Origin: Calditrichota bacterium
Lineage (GTDB): Bacteria > Calditrichota > Calditrichia > Calditrichales > J004
Assembly (NCBI GenBank): GCA_024277115.1
Contig: JAJRVW010000098.1
Span: 1-50,879 of the forward strand
Direction: 5' to 3'
DNA length: 50,879 nt
Shown piece after piece: positions 16,106-24,281 of this stretch; the stretch's first letter is position 1; each line of letters opens with the position of its first letter. Below the pieces are notes generated by a model, which worked only from the letters and a program-made list of their open reading frames with translations, was not told the DNA's origin and ran no database searches. The position numbers and the translations under genes were made by a program.

Positions 16106-17224
16106 TCAAGCCAGGACTTTATTATAATAGTCAAGATATTGGGGCACAATTTTGTTAGAATTATATTTTGTTGAAGCTAATTCCCTGGCATTTAGCGCAA
16201 ACTTTTTCATCAGGGCTTTATCACGGATGATCATTTCAACATGTTCGGCGAAGGCGTCAATATCGCCGATTTCCACATTAAAACCTGTTTCCCCATGGAT
16301 ATTAACTTCGGGCAAGCCCCCTGCGTTTGTTGTAACACATGGCACGCCACAGGCCAAAGCTTCTAATACGGCCAGGCCAAAACTCTCTTCTGCGCTTGGC
16401 AGTAAAAAAACATCTGTGGCCAGCAACACATCTTCCACCATTTCCTGCTTGCCAAGAAAAGTGATATAATCACAAAGGTCCAGCTCCCGGCAAAGTTGTT
16501 CAACTTTTACACGTTCGGGGCCGTCACCAACCATTAAAAGGCGTACATTGTTTTTCTTGAGCAATTTCTCCATTACATAAACAAGGTCGCCCACACGTTT
16601 TAATTCCCTGAAATTTGAAATATGCGTTAAAATAGTTTCGCCATTTCTTTTAAAACACGATTTACCTTTTTTTGATATATCCAGCTCTAAAAACTTATCC
16701 GGAACAAAATTTGGTATGACTTGGATTTCATTATTAATATTAAACGTGTTATAGGTTTTATCCGCAAGATATTTTGATACGGCCGTAACCCCATCACTTT
16801 TTTCGATGGAGAATTCAACAATTTTTGTATAAGAAGGGTCCGAACCGATCAGGGTGATGTCTGTTCCATGCAGGGTTGTTACAAACTTAAAATCTTTTTT
16901 TTCGATTATTTCTTTGGCCAGGTACGCGCTTGTGGCATGTGGTATGGCGTAGTGAACATGTAAAATATCCAGTTCTTCATGTTCAATTACTTCGGCCATT
17001 TTATGCGCCAGAGAGAGTGAGTATGGTGGATATTCAAACAGGGGATAGCGTAACACATCGACTTCATGAAAAAATACGTTTGTGGTAAAGTTGCCGAGGC
17101 GGTAAGGCAGGGCATAAGATATAAAGTGAATCTTGTGGCCCATCATTGCTAACTTAATTCCAAGTTCTGTTGCTACAACACCACTGCCACCGTAGGTTGG
17201 ATAACACGTAATTCCAATTTTCAT
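16106..17224 (-). CDS. bshA: N-acetyl-alpha-D-glucosaminyl L-malate synthase BshA
   Basis: 372 aa GT4-family glycosyltransferase that joins UDP-GlcNAc to L-malate, the first step of bacillithiol synthesis. CYPTYGGSGVVATELG at the N-terminus, ILHVHYAIPHA, TTLHGTDITLIGSDPSY and EESFGLAVLEALACGVP (UDP-sugar site) are BshA signatures. bshC at 33542-35149 provides the last step; no bshB-like deacetylase is in the window. Its ATG overlaps the TGA of the upstream GGDEF gene by four bases (ATGA). Confidence 0.93.
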   Translation of the reverse strand: MKIGITCYPTYGGSGVVATELGIKLAMMGHKIHFISYALPYRLGNFTTNVFFHEVDVLRYPLFEYPPYSLSLAHKMAEVIEHEELDILHVHYAIPHATSAYLAKEIIEKKDFKFVTTLHGTDITLIGSDPSYTKIVEFSIEKSDGVTAVSKYLADKTYNTFNINNEIQVIPNFVPDKFLELDISKKGKSCFKRNGETILTHISNFRELKRVGDLVYVMEKLLKKNNVRLLMVGDGPERVKVEQLCRELDLCDYITFLGKQEMVEDVLLATDVFLLPSAEESFGLAVLEALACGVPCVTTNAGGLPEVNIHGETGFNVEIGDIDAFAEHVEMIIRDKALMKKFALNARELASTKYNSNKIVPQYLDYYNKVLA

Positions 17225-18738
17225 TTAGTTTCGTTCATTTCTGGTTTATAGCTACAGACCTGGTTTCTTCCATTGTCTTTTGCACTGTAGAGGGCAAGGT
17301 CTGCCATACGGATCAGCTCGTCAAAATCACTATCGTCTGTCAGTGAGGCCTCGCCAATACTCACGGTAAGCATTCCTTTGGGTTGTACATGTTCGCCGTC
17401 AAATGGTGTTTTTTCAACATTCTCACGGATACGTTCCGCAAGGATCATGGCACCTTCCTGATCAACGGTTGGCAATATAATAGCAAATTCTTCACCACCA
17501 TATCGAGCGACAATATCGTTTTCGCGGGCTGTTTCTTTTAGTAAACGCCCCAGTTGCCTTAAAACACTGTCCCCTGCCTGGTGGCCGAGGGTATCGTTAA
17601 AATTTTTAAAAGAATCAACATCTAAAATTAATAATGATAATCCCGCTTTTGTACGCTGGTGCCGGATGATTTCTTCTTTGAGACGCAGTTTGAAATAGCG
17701 GTAATTGTGAAGTTCGGTCATACCGTCGGTATAAGAGAGTTGTTCAACTTCTTTATACAGCGATGCGTTATTAACAGAGATTGAGATTATATTTGATAAG
17801 ATTGTTATCTGCTGGATTTCACGTTCTTCATACTGGTCTTCCTTTAAACGCGGGCCAAAACAAATTAATCCGGCAACTTTTTTCTTGATAAGAACGGGTG
17901 CGATGAGGCTGATTCCGAGATGTTCCAATTTGTTAAAGCTGGATGACGTATTGATTTTTGTTTTTAGTTCATCCATAATAATCGGTGATGGCCGCTCTAT
18001 AAAATATTGAACCAAAGTATCTTCGTAGTGCACTATAACATCTTTTAATTTGTCATCAAACCCGCGTGAATCACTAATTTCCAATTGACTGTTTTTCTTT
18101 GGGTTGGCCAACATAAACATGGCGCTTTTTGTAGAGTACTGGCCAATTATTGTTAATAAGGTCGAGTTAATCAAACCACTTAATTCTAAGATTGAACTTA
18201 AGTCCATGGAAACTTCAAATAAAGAGTGCAGCCCGTAAATATTTTTCCGGAGTTCTTTATTTTTAGAGACCAGTTCTCCATTGAGTCCATTTATCTTTTT
18301 ATTGGCGCTTTCCAGGTTAAGAGATTGGTTAATCAATAATTCATTTAATTGTTTCAGTCTTAGAGCCGATTTTATCCGTGCGATAAGCTCGTCAAAATGA
18401 AAAGGCTTAACAATGTAATCATCAGCGCCAGTACCTAACCCGTTAACTATATCGGTGATGTCATTTTTTGCAGTGATGATGATAATTGGGACAAATACCT
18501 GTTCTTGTTGTTTACTCCGGATAAGTTTAATCACTTCCAGCCCGGAGATTCCGGGTAGCATTACATCGAGAAGCACCAGGTCGGGCTTTGCTTCTTCAAA
18601 CTGTTTAATCCCTGTTTCGCCAGTCTCGGCCTCAATCACGTCATAATTTTGATCTTCAAGATACTTGCGGAGTACAACAAGCATGTCGTGATGGTCTTCA
18701 ACAATTAGTACTTTGTGTCGTTTATTGGTATTGGTCAT
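17221..18738 (-). CDS. Response regulator with GAF and GGDEF domains (diguanylate cyclase)
   Basis: 505 aa. The REC receiver covers 1-125 (phospho-acceptor Asp in LVLLDVMLPGISG, Lys in DDYIVKPF). A coiled-coil-like linker (about 130-165) leads to a GAF domain (about 170-325) and a GGDEF domain (about 335-495) with RYGGEEFAIILP as the active-site loop. It is expected to make c-di-GMP in response to phosphorylation by an unlinked histidine kinase and a GAF ligand. No inhibitory RxxD site is obvious just before GGEEF. Overlaps bshA by four bases. Confidence 0.9.
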   Translation of the reverse strand: MTNTNKRHKVLIVEDHHDMLVVLRKYLEDQNYDVIEAETGETGIKQFEEAKPDLVLLDVMLPGISGLEVIKLIRSKQQEQVFVPIIIITAKNDITDIVNGLGTGADDYIVKPFHFDELIARIKSALRLKQLNELLINQSLNLESANKKINGLNGELVSKNKELRKNIYGLHSLFEVSMDLSSILELSGLINSTLLTIIGQYSTKSAMFMLANPKKNSQLEISDSRGFDDKLKDVIVHYEDTLVQYFIERPSPIIMDELKTKINTSSSFNKLEHLGISLIAPVLIKKKVAGLICFGPRLKEDQYEEREIQQITILSNIISISVNNASLYKEVEQLSYTDGMTELHNYRYFKLRLKEEIIRHQRTKAGLSLLILDVDSFKNFNDTLGHQAGDSVLRQLGRLLKETARENDIVARYGGEEFAIILPTVDQEGAMILAERIRENVEKTPFDGEHVQPKGMLTVSIGEASLTDDSDFDELIRMADLALYSAKDNGRNQVCSYKPEMNETK

Positions 18739-18893
18739 GTGTAATCGCAGCTAAATCAATAGTTTAGGAATAGTAAAATTAATTAAGTTTATCTTAAGAA
18801 ACAAAAATCAAATATTGCTTTATCCCTTAGGACAGGTGTATTTTCGTCTATGCTTTAATTTACTTTATATAATTAAAATTTTAGGACTTAGTT

Positions 18894-19352
18894 GTGAAGA
18901 GAATCATTTATTTGGGTATTGCGCTGTTTTTTATTTTATTTCTGGCGTTTTGGAGTGATGGAGGGCTGGCGCCTTATGAAAAAGACTTTGTGTTTCCAGC
19001 AAAAAATATAAGCTTTTACAGCCATATTCAACCTATGATTGATGCAAAATGTGGTATAGGTTCTGGATGCCATAACGCAGGAACACCAACAAATTTATTG
19101 TTTTATAATACCCTGGAAAATTTTATTAATCATCGTGTCGGAAAAACAGAACCGCGATTACTATTAGTCGACCCGGACATAGATAGATATAATCCTCAAA
19201 ATTCTACTTTGTATCAATTATTAACAGTGGATTTTGACAAGCAATACCTTGGATATGAAAGAATGCCGCCACTTAGTTATGGGCGTGATAAACTCAATGA
19301 AGAGGAGTTGAGGGGAATCAGGCAATGGATACTGGAAGGCGCCCAAGAATAA
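18894..19352 (+). CDS. Membrane-anchored cytochrome c-like protein with unusual haem motif
   Basis: 152 aa with an N-terminal signal/anchor (residues about 3-20). A putative haem site C53-GIGSG-C59-H60 has five residues between the cysteines instead of two. A downstream ERMPP supplies a possible axial Met, and RQWILEGA matches the C-terminal helix of class I-like cytochromes. The family often called planctomycete/Bacteroidetes cytochrome-like has similar expanded C-xn-CH motifs. It is probably periplasmic. The start codon is GTG. Electron transfer is plausible, but haem binding is unproven. Confidence 0.65.
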   Translation: MKRIIYLGIALFFILFLAFWSDGGLAPYEKDFVFPAKNISFYSHIQPMIDAKCGIGSGCHNAGTPTNLLFYNTLENFINHRVGKTEPRLLLVDPDIDRYNPQNSTLYQLLTVDFDKQYLGYERMPPLSYGRDKLNEEELRGIRQWILEGAQE

Positions 19353-19660
19353 AAAAATAATAGTGCATTGGTGATGGCAAAAATATTTAATTAAAACTAG
19401 GCTCTTCAGGTTTTTAGAAACCTTTCTTTAGGACACACTTACAGTGCTTCGCTTCAATCCTGGTTCTTAATACTATAAATAGGTTGTTCTTCTGGAACAA
19501 AAAAGATTTCTGCGTTGTCCTGTAAAGCTATTTGGAGTTGATAAATTAAAAAAAGATTCCTTAGCTCCAGAGGGGCGTTCCCCGGACTTGTAAAATGTTA
19601 CCTGTTATGATAAGGCATGTCCTGTTTTAAAATTTTACTACTCATAAGAGTAAAAAATAA
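19353..19660. other. Intergenic region without a recognised gene
   Basis: 308 bases between convergent genes. A small inverted repeat AGGTTT-TTAG-AAACCT occurs near 19409-19424. No RBS-supported frame or T-run terminator was seen. Confidence 0.5.
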
Positions 19661-22189
19661 TCAGTTTTCAATCCTAAGGCTCACCGGGCCAAATAAACCA
19701 TAGGATTCTACCGGCGCAATTTCTTGTGTAATATCTGTATAGCCCGCCATGTAATTAGAGAGCCTGTGCCCAACCTCAATTTCGATTTTATTTTCCCCAA
19801 CTTTAAGTAAATTGGTTATTTCAAAAGTCCAGGGAGGGAAGAGGCGGCTTCCTGCTTTTTTATCATTAATATAAACCGTACACCAATCATTAAGGTCAGT
19901 AAGTTCCAAAAAGACAGCTGTCTTTTGCAGTTTTTCCCTTTCAATAAAAATATTCTTTTTATAAAAAACCGGGTGCCAGCCATAGGGAATTTGTTTGCTT
20001 TTATCACCGAGCGGGCCGGTTTCTTGCTGGTCATTTATTATAATCGTCCAATCATCTGAAGGGACAGGCACGTTTTCGATATTTAGAGAGGCGGGGTTTA
20101 TGGTTTTAATGTTTTCCTGGCCGGGCAGATTTTGCTTATTTATCCGTAGTAAATACGATTCTTTTCCTTCCAGCGCCAAAGTTATGCACGAAGATTTCTC
20201 ATGAGTTTCGACAGAATCGACGGTATACAAAAGGCCGTCATAAAGTGAAATGCTATAAACCGAACCGGTTGTTTTGCTGGTCAGGATTACATTTTCCTGC
20301 AATGTATCGCTTGTATTACTGACCAGGACCGTCAACATATTGCCCAAATCACGCACATATATTTTAATATGCTTATGGCTGGTATAAACCGGATATTTTT
20401 TATCAATTTCCTGCTCTTCGATAATTTGTGATAATTTTGTATAATCTTGCTGAAAAAGGCCTTTGCCACCAGTGGGACTTGTTTTGCAACTTGTTGCTTT
20501 TAATTGGGAATCGCTCACCCAGGTTTTGTTTAAAATTTCATCCAGTTTTGATTGATCTTCCTGTTCTTCGATCGTGCATGGCAAATGATCTAAGGCCAAA
20601 GCGATGCCACCCAGCTCGGTAAATTTCTTGATCTTTTTTAATGCCTTTAACGGGATTTTAGATATGCCGGCCAAAATTATGGTATGGTAGGATTTATCAA
20701 TAAAAGTAATGAGCTTTTCACCAAGTGTGCAAACCGTATCATTTATAAATGATTGGAAATCCATTATGTCGTACTCAAATGCACTTTGCTCCAGTTCGGT
20801 TACGGCGTTATTAAAAGCCCTGATATTTTGATCTAAACCGGGGTAGAGCAATAGTATTTTGGGCGTGCTCTTGCCATCACGCAGGTTGGATGAAATCCTG
20901 TTGATGTAGGTGATCCACATCCGGTAAACATTTGTGTATTGTGGGTCTGGAAGAATATTCTCTGTGATAAATTGTGTGTCGATAAATGAGGTGTCATGGT
21001 TAAAAAAGACCCGGTTTACGCCACAACTTAATAACTGGGTGAGGCAGTTCTTTTTAATGGAAAAATTATGCTTAATATTAAAGAATTCTCCAAAAATAAT
21101 CGAAAGCTGTTTCTCCCCATGGGCATTTTTATAACTTAAATTCCGCTTAAGGTTGATTATGGTTTGCAGCCTGTAATCTTCATGGAAAATAAATTGGTCT
21201 GCATCCACATTAAAAGTTGTCTTGAGCGCCGCTAAATTATTTATAAAATAGGGGTTGTTGATGGACGCTTTGATTCGTGTATTTTTATGGATATAATTAA
21301 GTTTTGGCATGAGAATTCCATCGATGTATGTGTTGATCATACGCGATACTTTGATGTTTTTAGTTTGATGGTCATTGCTAAAACTTAACCAGAAATGTGC
21401 CAGGTCGTGTTTATATTGTCTTTTCGATATGCGTTTATAATTACGGGTAATTTCGGGGCCGGATGTAATAAAACCATTTAGGGAGAAAAAATCGTCACCC
21501 TCTAAAAAAGCGCCGTCAAACACGCTTAAATCAATCTGTTCCCCAATAATTTCCGCCTGTGTTTTTAATATAAAATCATCATGAATGTTTATTTTATATT
21601 GCAATCCGTTATTAAAATAAAGGAATAGTTTGCGGATAACCACCAGGTTGTATTTGAAGCCCGGCTTGATTTTTATCTTTATCTGGCCGTCTTTTTTATC
21701 CAGTTCCTGAATGATGTTTTTTGCATTGAACTTTCCCTCTTCAACGCGGAATAATATCAGGGCGGCAATGTCCTGTGGCTGGGCCAGTTTTTGCGATATG
21801 ATGCTGGTGTCATCAGAAAATGAATAAATCTCAGGCTCGTCGTCCACAAAATGGAAAATGGGAAAACCCCAGGAGTGGTGTTGTTTAAAATAATTTTTTC
21901 GGCAAAAAAATTGCGGTTGAAATATTTGTTGGCTTTTATAAAGGTCTTTTAAAATAATATTGTTTAAGAGAGGCGTATGGGCGTAATAGAGATATGCCTG
22001 TAAGCCATTACTTTTTATAAATTCTGAAAACGATTTGAATGTGTTTGGGCGTAATTTTATAAAATAATGTTGGATATTGAGCAAATTAAAAAATGAAAAC
22101 AGTGGTTCGCAGGCATCAAAATCGATTGACTGAGGAAAGTTTAAATTTATCCCTACGATGTTTTTTGACTCAATTGGATGTGGGCTCAC
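19661..22189 (-). CDS. Large protein with C-terminal GH2/GH106-like sugar-binding domain
   Basis: 842 aa, no signal peptide. The C-terminal part (about 735-842) reads like the jelly-roll domain of GH2/GH106-type glycosidases: AVFLELTDLNDWCTVYIND, PPWTFEITNLLKVGENKIEI and NYMAGY. The central region (about 430-560) looks like an alpha/beta fold (ILLLYPGLDQNIRAFNNAVTEL, ... IILAGISKIP), as in the glutamine-amidotransferase-like regions of large rhamnosidase-type hydrolases. The N-terminal third has a TIM-barrel-like feel but no motif. It is not confidently a hydrolase. The start is GTG at 22189. It stands alone between a haem protein and a divergent PLP gene. Confidence 0.5.
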   Translation of the reverse strand: MSPHPIESKNIVGINLNFPQSIDFDACEPLFSFFNLLNIQHYFIKLRPNTFKSFSEFIKSNGLQAYLYYAHTPLLNNIILKDLYKSQQIFQPQFFCRKNYFKQHHSWGFPIFHFVDDEPEIYSFSDDTSIISQKLAQPQDIAALILFRVEEGKFNAKNIIQELDKKDGQIKIKIKPGFKYNLVVIRKLFLYFNNGLQYKINIHDDFILKTQAEIIGEQIDLSVFDGAFLEGDDFFSLNGFITSGPEITRNYKRISKRQYKHDLAHFWLSFSNDHQTKNIKVSRMINTYIDGILMPKLNYIHKNTRIKASINNPYFINNLAALKTTFNVDADQFIFHEDYRLQTIINLKRNLSYKNAHGEKQLSIIFGEFFNIKHNFSIKKNCLTQLLSCGVNRVFFNHDTSFIDTQFITENILPDPQYTNVYRMWITYINRISSNLRDGKSTPKILLLYPGLDQNIRAFNNAVTELEQSAFEYDIMDFQSFINDTVCTLGEKLITFIDKSYHTIILAGISKIPLKALKKIKKFTELGGIALALDHLPCTIEEQEDQSKLDEILNKTWVSDSQLKATSCKTSPTGGKGLFQQDYTKLSQIIEEQEIDKKYPVYTSHKHIKIYVRDLGNMLTVLVSNTSDTLQENVILTSKTTGSVYSISLYDGLLYTVDSVETHEKSSCITLALEGKESYLLRINKQNLPGQENIKTINPASLNIENVPVPSDDWTIIINDQQETGPLGDKSKQIPYGWHPVFYKKNIFIEREKLQKTAVFLELTDLNDWCTVYINDKKAGSRLFPPWTFEITNLLKVGENKIEIEVGHRLSNYMAGYTDITQEIAPVESYGLFGPVSLRIEN

Positions 22190-22448
22190 AGCTACTTTTT
22201 TATTAATTATAAAGTTTAAATTTAAGTGGACTATAATCGGTTTTTTGATTAAATATTTTTCTTGCCAACACGGCTTTAATCTTTTGTTGAATACAATTAT
22301 CTACTAATAAATATGCCGCGCCCTAAGCAAGGTGTCGCTTAAAATAGTATTCTGTAAACCGAAGCCACAGCGAAATAATCACCAGAAAGCTTAACTATCG
22401 ATAGAAATCGTAAATTGTTTTATGATAATCTGATAAATATATATAAAT

Positions 22449-23435
22449 ATGAAAAAACCGAATTTTCCAAGCCATTTCAGGCTTAGCCATTTACCGACGC
22501 CCATCCTTACTTTTAAAAATTTGTCGATCCCCTCAGCCTATAATTTATCGATCAAACGCGATGATTTTACGGGCATCGAGTTTAGCGGCAATAAGATCAG
22601 AAAACTGGATTTTTTATTAAAGGATGCCGTAAAAAATAAGGCAAAAAGGATAGTCACCTGTGGCGGCGTACAATCCAATCATTGCAGGGCAACAGCTTTG
22701 GCGGCAAGCAGGCTTGGTTTAAAATGCAGCCTGGTTTTAAAGGGTGTTGCCCCGAAACAAATTACCGGAAATTTTTTATTATCTAAAATGAGCGGTGCAG
22801 ATATTACCTTCGTTACCGAAGAGGCGTATCAAAACAGTGCGGCAATTATGCAGGCGATTGCGGATGAAAATGACGGTCCGGCTTATATAATCCCGGAGGG
22901 TGGTTCCAACGAGGTTGGCGCGTGGGGCTATGTAAAATGTTTTTTTGAAATCCTTGATCAATTGGAACAAAAGCACACAAAGATTGACACAATTGTTGTC
23001 GCCACGGGTAGCGGCGGTACACATGCCGGGCTTTTGGCAGGGAAACTTTTAGCACAATCGGCGATTGAAATTATTTCCATAAATGTGTGTGATGATGCGG
23101 CCTTTTTTATCAATAAAATTGATGGTATTTTGCATGATTTTTCGACACGTTATAATTTGCCCTTAAAATATAACAGGGCAGACATAAAAATTATTGATGG
23201 ATTTGTAGGCGCCGGCTATGGGCAGGTTTCTGGTTGGGAAGAAAAACAACTTCTTAAATTTGTGAGCAATGAGGGTATTGTGTTTGACCCCGTTTATGGC
23301 ATCAAAGCTTGTGCCGGGATGTTAAGTTTGATGGGGCAGAATAAACTGCCGGGCAAAAATATTCTTTTTATTCACACGGGTGGAATATTTGGGGTTTTCC
23401 CTTTTAGCGAACAATTAAAACCGTTTTTTATATGA
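22449..23435 (+). CDS. D-cysteine desulfhydrase / ACC deaminase-like PLP enzyme
   Basis: 328 aa fold-II PLP enzyme. The PLP lysine is K49 in SGNKIRKLD; CGGVQSNHCRATA follows (about 71-83), and TGSGGTHAGLLAG forms the phosphate loop. ACC deaminases and D-cysteine desulfhydrases share these motifs; the bacterial DcyD type is more common in this context, but substrate is not decided by the visible residues. Its stop overlaps the mtgA start by four bases (ATGA), so both are co-translated. Confidence 0.82.
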   Translation: MKKPNFPSHFRLSHLPTPILTFKNLSIPSAYNLSIKRDDFTGIEFSGNKIRKLDFLLKDAVKNKAKRIVTCGGVQSNHCRATALAASRLGLKCSLVLKGVAPKQITGNFLLSKMSGADITFVTEEAYQNSAAIMQAIADENDGPAYIIPEGGSNEVGAWGYVKCFFEILDQLEQKHTKIDTIVVATGSGGTHAGLLAGKLLAQSAIEIISINVCDDAAFFINKIDGILHDFSTRYNLPLKYNRADIKIIDGFVGAGYGQVSGWEEKQLLKFVSNEGIVFDPVYGIKACAGMLSLMGQNKLPGKNILFIHTGGIFGVFPFSEQLKPFFI

Positions 23436-24187
23436 ACTTAAAATTAAAACAAATCTTACGGCCAAAGTACATTCTTCTTTCTCTCCTTACCGTGGGCATT
23501 TTCTCAACAGCCGTTTTTTACTTTTCCCTTCCGGATGTTGACTACCTGAAAAATGAAAATCCAAAAACCACTGCGTTGATTGAATTCCGGAAAGCACAGG
23601 CCAAAGAATCAGGTAGAAAATTTCGTCTACGCCAAAAATGGGTGCGTTTTCAACAAATTCCCGATCTGCTAAAAAAGGCCGTTCGTATTACGGAGGATTC
23701 TGATTTTTATGGCCACGATGGCATCGACTGGACCGAGCTGCAAGCCTCCATCGAGAAAAATTTAAAGAAGGGGCAACTGGCGCGTGGCGGAAGTACAATC
23801 TCGCAGCAATTGGCTAAAAATCTTTTCCTTTAAACAGAAAAGTCATTTATAAGAAAATTCCGTGAACTGTTTATCACCTTTCGTCTGGAGAAGGCTTTAA
23901 GCAAAAACCGGATTTTTCATCTTTACCTTAATATTATCGAGTTCGGTCCTGGGGTTTTTGGCGTGCAGGCGGCGTCAAAATATTATTTTAATAAAAATGT
24001 AAATAACCTGACTTTGAGCCAAATTGTCCGTTTAACGGCAGTGATTCCAAAACCTTTAAAAATCAGGGCATCAGGCAATAGCCGTTGGTTAAAATGGAAA
24101 TCACGATGGATTTTAGGCAAATTAAAACTATATAAATATATTTCTAAAGCGCAGTACGATACGGTTATTCAGGAATTTAAAAGATGA
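23432..24187 (+). pseudogene. mtgA: Monofunctional peptidoglycan transglycosylase with an in-frame TAA
   Basis: GT51 glycosyltransferase with an N-terminal membrane anchor (about 12-32). The first part includes TEDSDFYGHDGIDW (catalytic E88) and GGSTISQQLAKNLFL. Codon 134 (23831-23833) is TAA, and the family sequence continues in the same frame with TEKSFIRKF, KALSKNRIFHLYLNIIEFG and GVQAASKYYF up to 24187, giving 251 codons plus the terminal stop. No frameshift is needed. The family usually has Ser or a similar residue at the stop position, so one base change (TCA to TAA, or AAA to TAA) suffices. It may be a fresh pseudogene, a readthrough gene, or a sequence error. The upstream fragment alone lacks half the active-site fold. 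Confidence 0.85.
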
Positions 24188-24214
24188 TTAAGGCATGGTT
24201 TTTTTTGGGCCTGT

Positions 24215-24245
24215 ATGGACCATCGCTTTAAGTAATAGCATCCAT
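24215..24245. repeat. Degenerate hairpin related to the 2954-2982 repeat
   Basis: ATGGACCATCGCTT ... AGTAATAGCATCCAT forms an imperfect stem around TAA and shares CATCGCTT and TAGCATCCAT with the hairpin before the PLP gene at 3028. It lies between mtgA and the Omp85-like gene. Confidence 0.5.
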
Positions 24246-24281
24246 TTTCGTTTATCTATGGTTATAAAGAGAAATTTAAAT

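Noticed and set aside
23831-23833. Selenocysteine or pyrrolysine explanation for the internal stops
   Set aside because: Selenocysteine uses TGA; two of the three stops are TAA, and the single TAG in gap lies at a non-conserved position with no sign of pyrrolysine use.
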